This document shows, piece after piece, positions 50,983 to 60,156 of a DNA stretch of 64,000 nucleotides. Source of the DNA: Haloarcula amylovorans (lineage in GTDB: Archaea > Halobacteriota > Halobacteria > Halobacteriales > Haloarculaceae); NCBI RefSeq assembly GCF_004681185.1, contig NZ_SRIF01000002.1, forward strand, positions 663,994 to 727,993, given 5' to 3'. The first letter of the stretch is position 1. Every line of letters begins with the position of its first letter. The notes under the pieces were generated by a model that worked only from the letters and a program-made list of their open reading frames with translations, was not told the origin of the DNA and ran no database searches. A program made the position numbers and the translations under genes.

Positions 50983-51330
50983 ATGTCCGAGGACTCAACG
51001 AGCGACGACCGCGGCGACGTCCCGCCGTGGTGGGAAGAGAGTGTCGAGATTCGCGAGGAACTCGACCTCCCGGGATACGACGCCCCGAAGTTCGAGGACG
51101 GCGTCTACGTCCACACCGTCGTCGAGAAACTCGAATCGCGCTACGACTGTCAGATACAGTTCGTCGACCCCTCGCCCTCGGAGGTGAGCCGCTGGGAGAT
51201 CCGTGTCGACGGCCAGCCGATCGATACCGTGTTCCGGACCCGCGACGTCGACGCCAACACCGTCTTTCAGGTCGACGCCGACGAGTTCGAGACCATCGTC
51301 GCGGACGCGGAGATCACGTCCCGGGATTGA
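50983..51330 (+). CDS. Conserved haloarchaeal protein, unknown function
   Basis: 115 residues from ATG 50983 (MSEDSTSDDRGDVPPWWEESVEIREEL); ATG 50962 in frame would add seven. It is acidic, with DLPGYDAPKFEDGVYVHTVVEKLESRYDCQIQFVDPSP and EIRVDGQPIDTVFRTRDVDANTVFQVDADEFE, suggesting an alpha/beta fold. I recognise it as a haloarchaea-restricted type but no family name. It lies 44 bases after EamA on the same strand. Confidence 0.65.
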   Translation: MSEDSTSDDRGDVPPWWEESVEIREELDLPGYDAPKFEDGVYVHTVVEKLESRYDCQIQFVDPSPSEVSRWEIRVDGQPIDTVFRTRDVDANTVFQVDADEFETIVADAEITSRD

Positions 51331-51577
51331 GCAGTCCGTTCCCTCGGCAGTTTTATCTACCAGTCCCGTCCACGTGTCAGTGTGCTCCAACACGAGTGCC
51401 CAGAGTGTAGCCATCGGTTGGAATCGTCACGGCGCGGCCCGTGTCCTGGCTGCGGTCACGCCCCGCGGTACGAGTCCGACTGAGCGGTTGCGATAGCGTA
51501 TCGTGAGCCGATAGCCAAACGACTCCCGGGTGCAGTCCGCTCTCGGGTAGCGGTGCGAACACGGTCGCAGAATCCAG

Positions 51578-52741
51578 ATGTTAGAGACGTTTCGCAATCA
51601 CAGCGGCAGACAGCTGAACGTTCACGCGCTCGGAATCGTCGTCTCCCTCGCGGGCGTCCTCGTCGTTGCGCCCATGCTTCCGGAGATAATCGACTACTTC
51701 GACATCACCTCGGCAGCGGCCGGTCTCTCCATCTCGTTCATGTGGGCGTGCAACGCACTGGCGCAGTATCCTGGCGGTCGCTACGCCGACCGGCTGTCCT
51801 CGGGACTCGTCCTCCTCATCAGTCAGGGCGTGATGCTCGGCGGCTTCCTCCTGCTCGCGGTCTCGAAGTCGTTCCCGACGTTCGTCGTCGGTCTCGGCCT
51901 CGTCGGTGCGGGTTACGGCCTGTTCGAACCGGCCGGGTTCGTCCTCCTCCAGTCTCTCTTCGAAGAGAACCGCGGTCGAGCGTTCGGTATCAGGGACGCG
52001 GCGGTCAACCTGGGGAGCGCGCTGTCGGCGCTGCTGGCCGTCGCCGTCGTCGGGGCCGCGACGTGGCGCGACGCCTTCGTCCCCGTCATCCTGTTGCTCG
52101 GCGTCCTGACGGTCGGGAACCACCGACTCAACTGCCGTCCGTACGCCGTCTCGACCGTGACGCTCGACCTGCGGACGGTTTCCGCTCGACTGTTCCAGTC
52201 CCGACAGACCTACGCCGTCTTGCTCGTGATGTCCGTCTCGATGTTTCTCTGGCAGGGGAGCGCGAGTTTCCTCCCGACATATCTGCAGGCCGAGAAGGCG
52301 TTCACCTCCTTCGAGGCCACCGTCGCGTTCTCGCTCGTCTTCGTCGTCGGGATGGTCGCCACGCCGGTGGCCGGCGTTCTCAGCGACCGCTTTCGGCCCA
52401 CCAACGTCGGCCTCGGGGCGATAGGGACCGGTGCCTTCGGCCTCCTCACGCTGGTCACTGCGGAGTCGCTTCGCTGGATCGGGGTCGGCCTGTTCGCGTT
52501 CTCGGTCGGCCTGACGACGATCTGGCCCATCATGTACGTCTATCTCTCGGACGTGCTCGCAGAAGAGACGATGGGCGGCGATCTCGGCGCGCTTCGAACG
52601 GTGTACTTCGCCGTCGGCAGCCTCGGTCCCGCCTACGTCGGCACCGTCGCCACACGGTTCGGCTACTCGACGGCGTTCGCGAGCCTGCTCGGCTGTTTCG
52701 TGCTCACGGGGCTGCCGTTACTCTGGCTCGCGCGGGACTGA
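51578..52741 (+). CDS. MFS transporter
   Basis: 387 residues with about twelve helices (MLETFRNHSGRQLNVHALGIVVSLAGVLVVAPMLPEI). The MFS loop 2-3 motif is GGRYADRLSSGLVL, and loop 8-9 GVLSDRFRPTNVGLG repeats it. The central loop is short (about 172-195). Its substrate is unknown, but 77 bases downstream on the same strand is an aldehyde dehydrogenase, so it may import the carbon source for that locus. Confidence 0.85.
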   Translation: MLETFRNHSGRQLNVHALGIVVSLAGVLVVAPMLPEIIDYFDITSAAAGLSISFMWACNALAQYPGGRYADRLSSGLVLLISQGVMLGGFLLLAVSKSFPTFVVGLGLVGAGYGLFEPAGFVLLQSLFEENRGRAFGIRDAAVNLGSALSALLAVAVVGAATWRDAFVPVILLLGVLTVGNHRLNCRPYAVSTVTLDLRTVSARLFQSRQTYAVLLVMSVSMFLWQGSASFLPTYLQAEKAFTSFEATVAFSLVFVVGMVATPVAGVLSDRFRPTNVGLGAIGTGAFGLLTLVTAESLRWIGVGLFAFSVGLTTIWPIMYVYLSDVLAEETMGGDLGALRTVYFAVGSLGPAYVGTVATRFGYSTAFASLLGCFVLTGLPLLWLARD

Positions 52742-52817
52742 CTTCAGCCGGGCTTCTCGTCCGATCGACTGCCCTCTCCCAAACAATTAACCGACTAGAT
52801 TGCGACGTTCGCGCTGT

Positions 52818-54269
52818 ATGCCGACCGAGCACGAGAACTACTGCAACGGAGAATGGGTCGCATCGGAGTCCGGCGAGACATTCGCCGTCACGAACCCGGC
52901 CGACGAAACCGATGTCGTCGGCCGCCTCCAGTACTCCACCGAGAGCGACACGACGTGGGCCATCGAAGCGGCAGCGGATGCCCAAGACGAGTGGGCCGCC
53001 GTTCCAGGCCCCGAGCGAGGGCGAATCCTCCGCGACGCTGGCTCCATCGCGGCCGACCGAAAGGACGAACTGACCGAGACGCTCGTCCGCGAGGAGGGCA
53101 AGACCCGAAGCGAGGCCAGCGGCGAGGTCCAGCGAGCCATCGACATCCTGTTCTACTACGCGGAGAAGGCCCGCGACCACGGCGGCGATGTCAAACCGTC
53201 GAGTTCGTCCAGCGGCGAGATTCGGACGAAGACCGAACCGGTCGGCGTCGCCGGCCTCATCACGCCGTGGAACTACCCCATCGCCATCCCGGCCTGGAAA
53301 CTCGCCCCGGCGTTGGCTACCGGCAACACCGCCGTCGTGAAACCGGCCTCGGAAGCTCCCATCAGCGCGAAGAAACTGATCGAGTGTCTGGACGAGGCGG
53401 GACTGCCCCCCGGCGTCGTCAACTTCGTCACCGGCTCCGGTAGCACTGTCGGCGGCGCGCTCGCCACTCATGATGCCGTCGACGTTGTCTCCTTCACTGG
53501 GAGTTCGGGTACGGGCGACATCGTCTATCAGGACGCCGCTGACGATCAAAAGCGTGTCCAGTTAGAGATGGGCGGAAAGAACCCTACCGTCGTCATGCCC
53601 AGCGCCGACGTCGACGACGCCGTCGATATCGTCGGTAGCGGCGCGTTCGGAACGACCGGTCAGTCCTGTACCGCGTGTTCCCGCGCCATCGTTCACGAGG
53701 CTGTCCGCGACGAGTTTCTCACTGGCATCGTCGCGTACGCCGAGAACCTCGACGTCGGACCGGGACTGGACGACCCCGGCATGGGCCCGCACGTCAGCGA
53801 GGGAGAACTGGAGAGCACGCTCGACTACGTCGAGATCGCACAGAACGAAGGCGCGACGCTCGAAACGGGCGGGTCGACCCTCGACGGCGGCGTGTTCGAC
53901 GGTGGCCACTACGTCGAACCGACTGTCTTCGCCGACGTCGAGTCGGACATGCGAATCGCTCAGGAGGAGGTCTTCGGCCCGGTTCTGAGCGTCCTGACGG
54001 TCGGTGACTTCGAAGAGGCCGTCGCGGTGGCCAACGACACGAAGTACGGCCTCTCGGCCAGCATCGTCAGCGAGAACGCGAACGAGATCGACGCGTTCGT
54101 CGACGAGGTGGACGCGGGCGTCGTGAAGGTCAACGAGAAGACGACGGGACTCGAGCTCCACGTCCCCTTCGGCGGGATGAAAGCGTCCTCGAACGAACTG
54201 TACCGCGAACAGGGCGACGCCGGTCTGGAGTTCTACACGACGACGAAGACTGTCTACCGGAACCGCTGA
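52818..54269 (+). CDS. Aldehyde dehydrogenase, XacF-like paralogue
   Basis: 483 residues from ATG 52818 (MPTEHENYCNGEWVASESGETFAVTNPADETDVVGRL). Catalytic Glu (QLEMGGKNPTVVM) and Cys (GQSCTACSRAIVH) are present, as is GGMKASSNELYREQG. It closely resembles xacF at 44408, including a stretch of about 52 bases with a single mismatch (near 45404 and 53819). It probably oxidises 2-oxoglutarate semialdehyde or a similar dicarboxylic semialdehyde. It follows the MFS gene on the same strand and converges with the RraA-like gene. Confidence 0.87.
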   Translation: MPTEHENYCNGEWVASESGETFAVTNPADETDVVGRLQYSTESDTTWAIEAAADAQDEWAAVPGPERGRILRDAGSIAADRKDELTETLVREEGKTRSEASGEVQRAIDILFYYAEKARDHGGDVKPSSSSSGEIRTKTEPVGVAGLITPWNYPIAIPAWKLAPALATGNTAVVKPASEAPISAKKLIECLDEAGLPPGVVNFVTGSGSTVGGALATHDAVDVVSFTGSSGTGDIVYQDAADDQKRVQLEMGGKNPTVVMPSADVDDAVDIVGSGAFGTTGQSCTACSRAIVHEAVRDEFLTGIVAYAENLDVGPGLDDPGMGPHVSEGELESTLDYVEIAQNEGATLETGGSTLDGGVFDGGHYVEPTVFADVESDMRIAQEEVFGPVLSVLTVGDFEEAVAVANDTKYGLSASIVSENANEIDAFVDEVDAGVVKVNEKTTGLELHVPFGGMKASSNELYREQGDAGLEFYTTTKTVYRNR

Positions 54270-54362
54270 ACCGCGTCGTCGGTCGTCTGTCCCACATTTC
54301 GCCGTCGCCGTTTTCTCCGGCGTTGTCTGTGCCGTTTGCGCTCCGTTCTCTGTCGCTCTCGC

Positions 54363-55016
54363 TCAGAAGGTGCCATGCTCCTCGTAGGCCTCGGTCGCTT
54401 CGACGCCCGCTTCGAGCGCGTCACGAACCGCGTCCTCCGAGGAGACCATCTCCTGTGCGTCGGCGGCCACGTCGGTGGCCACGTCTTCGGGGACGACCAC
54501 GACGCCGTCGTCGTCGCCGACCACTACGTCACCGGGCGAGACGCGGACGCCGCCGACGACGGCCTCCGTATTCCAGTCGAGCAGCTCCCAGCGGAAGATG
54601 CAATCGACCGGCGAGGTGTAGCGGTTGAACACCGGGAATCCGCGTTCGCGAATGACGCTCGTATCGCGGACGCCGCCGTCGATAACCGCCCCCGCGACGC
54701 CCTCAGGCTGGAGCGAGGTGACTTCCAGTTCGCCGAGGTGGGCCGACGTGTCGTCGTTCGTGTCGTAGATCATCACGCCGTCCTCGGGAACGTCTTCGTG
54801 CATCTCTAAGAACCGCCCGAGCACTTCGTCGGCGTCGACGCTCCGGTTGGGACGGCCCACGATGGGGAAGGCGGTGCCGAGGATGCGCATCCCCTGTTCG
54901 AGCGGCGTGATCTCCGGGCTGAGGGTCTGTTCCTCGTAGCCGTAGTCGTGCAGCACGTCGGCGATTGCGGGCGTGTACAGGTCTTCGAATTCGGTGAGTA
55001 TCTCGGTCTCTGTCAT
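54363..55016 (-). CDS. RraA family protein (HMG-aldolase-like)
   Basis: 217 residues. The RraA/MenG fold shows LYTPAIADVLHDYGY, VVGRPNRSVDADE, and the metal/substrate motif GAVIDGGVRDTSVIRERGFPVFNRYTSPVD (G-x-x-x-x-x-R-D). Family members include 4-hydroxy-4-methyl-2-oxoglutarate aldolase and oxaloacetate decarboxylases; the Arg-Asp pair needed for that is retained. The next gene on the strand (a Rieske protein) ends 77 bases upstream. Probable last gene of a short operon. Confidence 0.8.
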   Translation of the reverse strand: MTETEILTEFEDLYTPAIADVLHDYGYEEQTLSPEITPLEQGMRILGTAFPIVGRPNRSVDADEVLGRFLEMHEDVPEDGVMIYDTNDDTSAHLGELEVTSLQPEGVAGAVIDGGVRDTSVIRERGFPVFNRYTSPVDCIFRWELLDWNTEAVVGGVRVSPGDVVVGDDDGVVVVPEDVATDVAADAQEMVSSEDAVRDALEAGVEATEAYEEHGTF

Positions 55017-55092
55017 GGGTTGTCTCGTGTGGGTTCGTTCGTCTGGTCGGTGCGTACTAATCAGCCGACGATACCGGGTGGAACCGCTGTGG

Positions 55093-55491
55093 CTACAGCG
55101 TCACGATGACGTTGCCATCTTCGGCGCGAACTGGGATCGACCGGAGACGACAGCCTTTGTCGACGAGACATTCACCCGTCGTCGCGTCGAATTCCCAGCC
55201 GTGCCACGGGCAACTCAGTATCTCGCCCTCGCGGCACCACTCCAGTTCCGTCTCCAGTTCGTCCCGGTCGTACTCACCCTCGATGGTGCCGCTCAGCATC
55301 CCCTCACAGAGCGGGCCGCCCTGATGGGCACACCAGTTCGGATAGGCGTGGAATTCGCCGCCGATGTTGAACACGCCGATCTCCTTGCCGTCGAGTAGCG
55401 CGATTATCCGCTCACCCTCATCAAGTTCGTCGCTGCGGGCGACAACGTGTTCGTCGTCGTCAAGCGCCGGATTCGTAGCTTCCTTGCTCAT
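55093..55491 (-). CDS. Rieske [2Fe-2S] ferredoxin-like protein
   Basis: 132 residues from ATG 55491 (MSKEATNPALDDDEHVVARSDELDEG). Cluster ligands are Cys54-x-His56 (NWCAHQGGP) and Cys94-x2-His97 (SCPWHGWEFD), with the ending GCRLRSIPVRAEDGNVIV. A single-domain Rieske protein of this kind is usually the ferredoxin of a multicomponent oxygenase or a small redox carrier. No oxygenase alpha subunit is in the window. Its start lies 2 bases from the stop of the amidohydrolase upstream, so it is in that operon. Confidence 0.87.
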   Translation of the reverse strand: MSKEATNPALDDDEHVVARSDELDEGERIIALLDGKEIGVFNIGGEFHAYPNWCAHQGGPLCEGMLSGTIEGEYDRDELETELEWCREGEILSCPWHGWEFDATTGECLVDKGCRLRSIPVRAEDGNVIVTL

Positions 55492-55493
55492 GG

Positions 55494-56651
55494 TCACACG
55501 TCGATGTCGAAGACGTCCGCGGAGTTCTTGTACAGCACTTTGTTGCGCTCCTCCTCGCTGAAGTCACCGAGATACTTCAACAGCGCCTCGGTGTTGTCGA
55601 TGTCGAAGTGCGGGTGGTCCGTCGCGAACATCAGCGCGTCGCCGCCCCACATCTCGACGAGTTGCTTCATCATGCTGTCGTCGTTCGGTTCGTCTAACGG
55701 CTGCGTGGCGAAGTAGAACTGGTCGCGGACGTACTCTTCGGGGGTCTTCTCCAGCAGGGGAAGCTCGCTGCGTCGCTGCTTGTACTCGCGGTTGAGTCGG
55801 AAGACGAGCGTCATCCACGCGATGCCCGCTTCTTGGAAGACGAAGTCGAGGTCGGGGAACTTCGCGGGCGTGCCGTTCTCGAAGAGGCTCGTCACGGTGA
55901 GGAACTGCGAGTAGATATGCGAGAGCGCGTGGTTGGCCATGTACGTCTGGAGTTCGTGCTGGAGGATGGGAAAGTCCAGCGCGATGCCGGGCGCAGCGGC
56001 CCCGTGATACACCATCGGGAGGTCGTTGTCCTCGGCCGCGCGGTAGATGGGGTCGTACTCCGGATTGCCGAGCGGCGATTTCACGCCGCTAGAGTTCATG
56101 AAGATGCCACAGATCTGGTCTTCCTGTGCGACGCGGTCGATCTCCTCGGCCGCCCGTGCGGGGTCGTGGGGGACGACGGACGCGAGTCCGCGGAAGTTGT
56201 CCTGCCCGTCGAGGAACCGCTCGACGAGGACCTTGTTGGCCGCGCGGTTGAGCGCGACAGCCTTCTCGGTCTGTTGGACCATGTTGAGTTCCGGAAGCAT
56301 GTTGACGATAGGGTAGTCGACGTGGAACTCGTTGGAGAGGACCTCTTCGATGTCCTCCTGTGGGTCCGTTACCTGCATCAGTTCGGTCGGGAGCTTCCCG
56401 TTGAGGTCGCGGTTCCAGTTGTCGGTCGGGTAGAGCCCGTCGTACGAAGAGTGGTCGGGTTGGAGGTAGTACTCGACCTCCTTGCGGAACGGGTCGTCTA
56501 AGTGCTCCAGCATGTCGCGCTGGATGTCCTCGTGGCGGAACGACGTGTGGACGTCCATGTCGATGACCGGCGTCTCCTTCAACTGGTCGGCGAGTGGGTT
56601 TTGCCTCGCTTGCTCGCTTCGTTCGGCGAGACTGTCGGACTGGTTAGCCAT
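55494..56651 (-). CDS. Amidohydrolase_2 family metal-dependent hydrolase
   Basis: 385 residues. The N-terminal metal motif is Asp31-x-Asp33-x-His35 (VIDMDVHTSF); a second His lies in LPMVYHGAAAP and the catalytic Asp region in ALMFATDHPHFDIDNTEALLKYL. This is the TIM-barrel branch holding ACMS decarboxylase, 2-pyrone-4,6-dicarboxylate lactonase and 4-oxalomesaconate hydratase-type proteins. The exact reaction is unknown. Together with the Rieske and RraA-like genes it suggests breakdown of an aromatic or branched acid. Its start is 96 bases from the IclR gene. Confidence 0.8.
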   Translation of the reverse strand: MANQSDSLAERSEQARQNPLADQLKETPVIDMDVHTSFRHEDIQRDMLEHLDDPFRKEVEYYLQPDHSSYDGLYPTDNWNRDLNGKLPTELMQVTDPQEDIEEVLSNEFHVDYPIVNMLPELNMVQQTEKAVALNRAANKVLVERFLDGQDNFRGLASVVPHDPARAAEEIDRVAQEDQICGIFMNSSGVKSPLGNPEYDPIYRAAEDNDLPMVYHGAAAPGIALDFPILQHELQTYMANHALSHIYSQFLTVTSLFENGTPAKFPDLDFVFQEAGIAWMTLVFRLNREYKQRRSELPLLEKTPEEYVRDQFYFATQPLDEPNDDSMMKQLVEMWGGDALMFATDHPHFDIDNTEALLKYLGDFSEEERNKVLYKNSADVFDIDV

Positions 56652-56747
56652 ACACGAGAGACGAGGTTTACAATTATTATAAATGTTGTCCCATGCTCGT
56701 ATCGGGTCGGTGGCACGGCAGCGTTTTGTCGTGCGAAACAGCGCGTT

Positions 56748-57539
56748 CTAGCTCTTGGCGTAGTAGGACGTCTCCGCTGCCCGTGGAATGTTGAGGCTGA
56801 TGACGTTCGCCGCGCTCTTGACTGCTTCCGCGAGTTCCTCGTGGAAGTACTCGCCCGTGAACTTCATCGCTGGCCCTGACAGGCTGATGGCTCCGATAGC
56901 GCGGTCTTCCTCGTCGAGAATCGGCGAAGCGATACATCGGAGTCCCTTCTCGTACTCTTCGAGGTCGAGTGCGAGTTGGTTCTCCCGCACCGCTTCGAGG
57001 TCCGCTTCGAGGTCGTCCCGCGTCGTAATCGTGTTCTCCGTGTGTTCGGTCAGTCCGTGCGTGCTGATGACGTCGTCGAGGGCCGACTCCGGTGAGTAGG
57101 CGAGCATCGCCTTCCCGGTCGCAGAGCAGTGGAGGTCGTGGCGTTCGCCCGCATCGGTCGAGAACCGAACGTCGCGTTCCCCCTGCGTCCGGTAGAGGTA
57201 GACGCCGCGTCCGTTCTCTAGCGTCGCCAGGTTCGCCAGTTCACCGGTTTCGGCGGCGATACTGTCGACCTCGGAGCGGCCGAACGCGAATAGCGGTCCC
57301 CGGCTTCGTGCGGCTTCCCCCAACTGGAGAAATCGCAGCCCCAGCGAGTACATATCGCCGTCCTTGACGACGTATCCCTGTTGACGGAGCGTGCTGAGGT
57401 GGTTATGAACCGTGCTCTTCGTGGTGTCCGTCTCGGCAGCGACCTCCTGAATCCGGCCGCCACCGAGTCGCTCTAAGGCTTCCAGGATCTCCAGCAGCGT
57501 CAGGTCGGCGTTGATGGGGTTCTTCGCGTTGTGAGTCAT
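56748..57539 (-). CDS. IclR family regulator of the amidohydrolase locus
   Basis: 263 residues (MTHNAKNPINADLTLLEILEALERLGGGRIQEVAAETDTTKSTVHNHL). Winged HTH in about 10-70, then the effector domain with YEKGLRCIASPILDEEDRAIGAISLSGPAMKFTGEYFHEELA. It resembles XacR in layout but its recognition helix differs (TDTTKSTVHNHLSTLRQQG). It is the first gene of the minus-strand series amidohydrolase-Rieske-RraA and probably controls it through an aromatic or acid effector. No clear inverted repeat was found at its promoter. Confidence 0.85.
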   Translation of the reverse strand: MTHNAKNPINADLTLLEILEALERLGGGRIQEVAAETDTTKSTVHNHLSTLRQQGYVVKDGDMYSLGLRFLQLGEAARSRGPLFAFGRSEVDSIAAETGELANLATLENGRGVYLYRTQGERDVRFSTDAGERHDLHCSATGKAMLAYSPESALDDVISTHGLTEHTENTITTRDDLEADLEAVRENQLALDLEEYEKGLRCIASPILDEEDRAIGAISLSGPAMKFTGEYFHEELAEAVKSAANVISLNIPRAAETSYYAKS

Positions 57540-58612
57540 GACAACACGTTCGTGGCTGTCGCACTTGGTTCTTTTGTGTGGCGAAATCCGACGCTATACC
57601 GGCCAGGACTCCGGTAGCGGTGCAGAGAGCCACGTCGCGGACACCGTCCCCCCGCGGTGTTCGTCGGCGTGATCGAGTGCGGAGCGTGCACCGTCAACTA
57701 CGTGTCTCTCAAGATCGCTACCCGGCCGTTTCGTCTCGTGAAACCGACCGCCGTCGCGGGCTGTGTCGACCCCGCGACGGCCCAACGACACGTCGATCCG
57801 GTGGGGCTGTCCGTGACCGTCCATGCCTGATGGTCGGGCGATGGGCCGATCGGCCAGCGAAACGCGCGGGGCGAACGTTCGCCTGGAGGGGTCGCGACTC
57901 TCATAACACATGTACTGTCGTTATTCATTGGCACCGCCACGCGTTCGACGAACCAAGAGACGACACGAGCGTGAGCGCAGTAGATGGACCTCGATACCGT
58001 GGCGATCAGCCACCGGATATTTCTCCCATTTCGCATCGTAAAACCAGCTATCACTTGGCGTCGCCACCGTAGCCGAAACGCTCTCGTGGCTTCTGAACCG
58101 GGTCCGGCCGAGCAAGTAATCGTGCTATCGTCGTGTGTGCGAGTACCGAAAGTGACTCAGGTGAGATACGAGTGCCCTGCTCGTCCAGAGAGTACGACCT
58201 CTTTCGATTGATTAGATGTGAATTTTCATTATATGATTTCATATTTCGAAAATATGGCTATAGATTCAGCATATTATACCTATATTCTCTCTCCACATCC
58301 AAATTTGACAATATCTCGCCGCATCCCACATCATCAGTCGTGCCAAGAGACATTCTACGATGTATTTTGACTTTTTGGCGTTTAGGGCGTCCGATGTTTT
58401 CGCGAACTCGCGTTCCGCTCGTATCCGGCACCGCTCGCTAGCTGACTCCGCACCGACTTTTTCTATCCCCGACCCGAACAAGGGAGTGACGCGTCGGGTG
58501 ACGGCCCAGAAGGCCGGTCGCCGCGGCTCAGTATATAAAGTCTCGCGGTCGAACACCGGACAGCCCCGAGATATGTAAAAGACTTATTGTTGTTACCGGC
58601 TAGCATACTGGT
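57540..58612. other. 1073-base region with no supported gene
   Basis: Several short frames exist on both strands, but none has consistent codon use or a recognised family. 58200-58400 is AT-rich (TTTCATATTTCGAAAATATGG), an abrupt change from the GC-rich flanks. I see no transposase motif or inverted terminal repeat. It is most likely degenerate intergenic DNA between two catabolic loci. The right end should contain the promoter for 58613. Confidence 0.5.
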
Positions 58613-59353
58613 ATGGCCGCTGTCTCCGACCCTGACGACTCCCTGCTATTCGTCGATTCGTTGCGGGAGTACGTCCTCGAACCCCTGATTTCCGCCGAGT
58701 CGCTGGCCGCGCGCGAGCACACCGAGTTGACGGCCGAGCGAGATGCGTTCGCGGCGCTCCGCGAGCGAGTGGAAGCTATCGAACCCGTACAGACCGTGAC
58801 GACCCAGTCGCCGTCGTGGTCGATGCCGTCGTCCGGTTCGACCGCGTGCGCCGAAGTCCGGACCGCGTACCGAGAGACCGTCATGGCCGTCGACCACTAC
58901 GACGAGGTGTACGACGAGCCGCTCCTCCAGAACGTCACGGCCGAACTCAGCCCGGACATCGGCGGTGCGCTCGACCCGGGAAGCGGCGTGCAGTTCTCTC
59001 CGCAGGTGAAACGGCTGGTGCTCGCGAGCGTCGAGGACTGCGTCGAGCGACGGACGGCGCTCTGTGAGGTCGTCGAACGGGAACTGGACGCGCTGGCCGA
59101 CCAGAAGCGAGCTCTGACTAGTCTCCTGGATGAACTCGACGGCTGTACGATTCCCGAGTGGTACGGCGAGTCCTTCGACGAGGAACTGACCGCGGTGCTG
59201 TCGGCCCGACAGCAACACCTCCAGCACGGCTTACAGCAGTTCGAGGGAACCGAGTTCTGTTCGTACCTCTACGGCGACGAGGGCTGGACACACCCGGTGT
59301 TGACCGCCGTTGCCCGTCTCCGCGAAGCCGTCGTGACTGACGAGAGCGCGTAG
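58613..59353 (+). CDS. Haloarchaeal helical protein, unknown function
   Basis: 246 residues, acidic and mostly helical. It starts MAAVSDPDDSLLFVDSLREYVLEPLISAESLAAREHTELTAERDAF and carries VEDCVERRTALCEVVERELDALADQKRALTSLLDELD, long amphipathic helices likely to form coiled coils. No membrane helix. It resembles a family of haloarchaeal proteins often annotated only as DUF (DUF7260-like), which I recall with little certainty. Its function is unknown. It is not in an operon. Confidence 0.7.
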   Translation: MAAVSDPDDSLLFVDSLREYVLEPLISAESLAAREHTELTAERDAFAALRERVEAIEPVQTVTTQSPSWSMPSSGSTACAEVRTAYRETVMAVDHYDEVYDEPLLQNVTAELSPDIGGALDPGSGVQFSPQVKRLVLASVEDCVERRTALCEVVERELDALADQKRALTSLLDELDGCTIPEWYGESFDEELTAVLSARQQHLQHGLQQFEGTEFCSYLYGDEGWTHPVLTAVARLREAVVTDESA

Positions 59354-59578
59354 CGACTGGCTTTTCCGACCCTGTAGAGCGAGACCCTCGTCGCCGATCT
59401 CGATTTGCGAGCGATTGCGCGCCGCTCTTGCAGTGACCAGACGAGGAACCCGCGACGGTCCGGCTACTTCTGTCTCCTGTTCGGACTCGACTTGCCACAC
59501 CTGTCGGTCCCGACCTACCAGCTGTTCGGGTGACCCCACGTCTGACTGCACGCTGTGTAGGCCCTCTGAAAATCCGTT

Positions 59579-59883
59579 TCAATTCGAGGAGAGATACTCT
59601 GCTACCAGTTCTGCCTCGGCGCGGCGCAGGCGATACGAGACGGTCGAACGCGGATAGTCGAGACACTCGGCCAACTCGTCGAGTGTCGTCTGGCGGGGCG
59701 TCTCGTAGTACCCCTTCTCGGCGGCGAGTTCGCGAACCGACGCTGCTCGGGCCGGATGGATACCGACGAGAGAAACGCCATCGGCGAGCCGGTCGCCTCG
59801 CCGACGTGGTCGAAGCGAAACGACAACCCGTCTCGAAGCCGACTGCCCAAGGTATCGTACAGCATCGCAGTAAACAGTACCAT
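59579..59883 (-). pseudogene. Frameshifted remnant of a bacterio-opsin-activator-type HTH regulator
   Basis: Reading 59579-59770 on the minus strand gives ARAASVRELAAEKGYYETPR, then QTTLDELAECLDYPRSTVSY, RLRRAEAELVAEYLSSN and stop, a clear HTH_10 domain as found at the C-terminus of bacterio-opsin activator-like regulators. Upstream the frame changes: an ATG at 59883 opens MVLFTAMLYDTLGSRL in another phase. The sensor part is absent, so it is a decayed gene end. Confidence 0.65.
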
Positions 59884-60156
59884 TTTTCCCGATAACCGTG
59901 GCAAATATAGATAGATACTTTTATATCTGTGCAATTATCGGACATATGGCGAGAAAAAATTATATATTAGAAAATATCTCTTTCAAAGAGGCGGAAACCA
60001 CTCTACTCTGCCCTCAAATATATGCGATAAGCAATATTCGAGACATTCTTTGAATACAACGACATATTTAAACATCAACTGCGTATATCGATCTACACCC
60101 GGGTTGTCTGAGTAAGAGTCTATTTCGAAGTCGACATCCCAACAGCGACGTTCGGC
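59884..60156. other. AT-rich spacer
   Basis: A/T-rich DNA with strings such as AAAAAATTATATATTAGAAAATATC at 59953-59976, unlike its surroundings. No gene is visible. It may represent a degraded insertion between the HTH remnant and the ABC-importer operon. Confidence 0.4.

Noticed and set aside
58266..58556. 96-codon minus-strand frame
   Set aside because: Mixed codon use in AT-rich DNA and no recognised motif; no basis for calling it.
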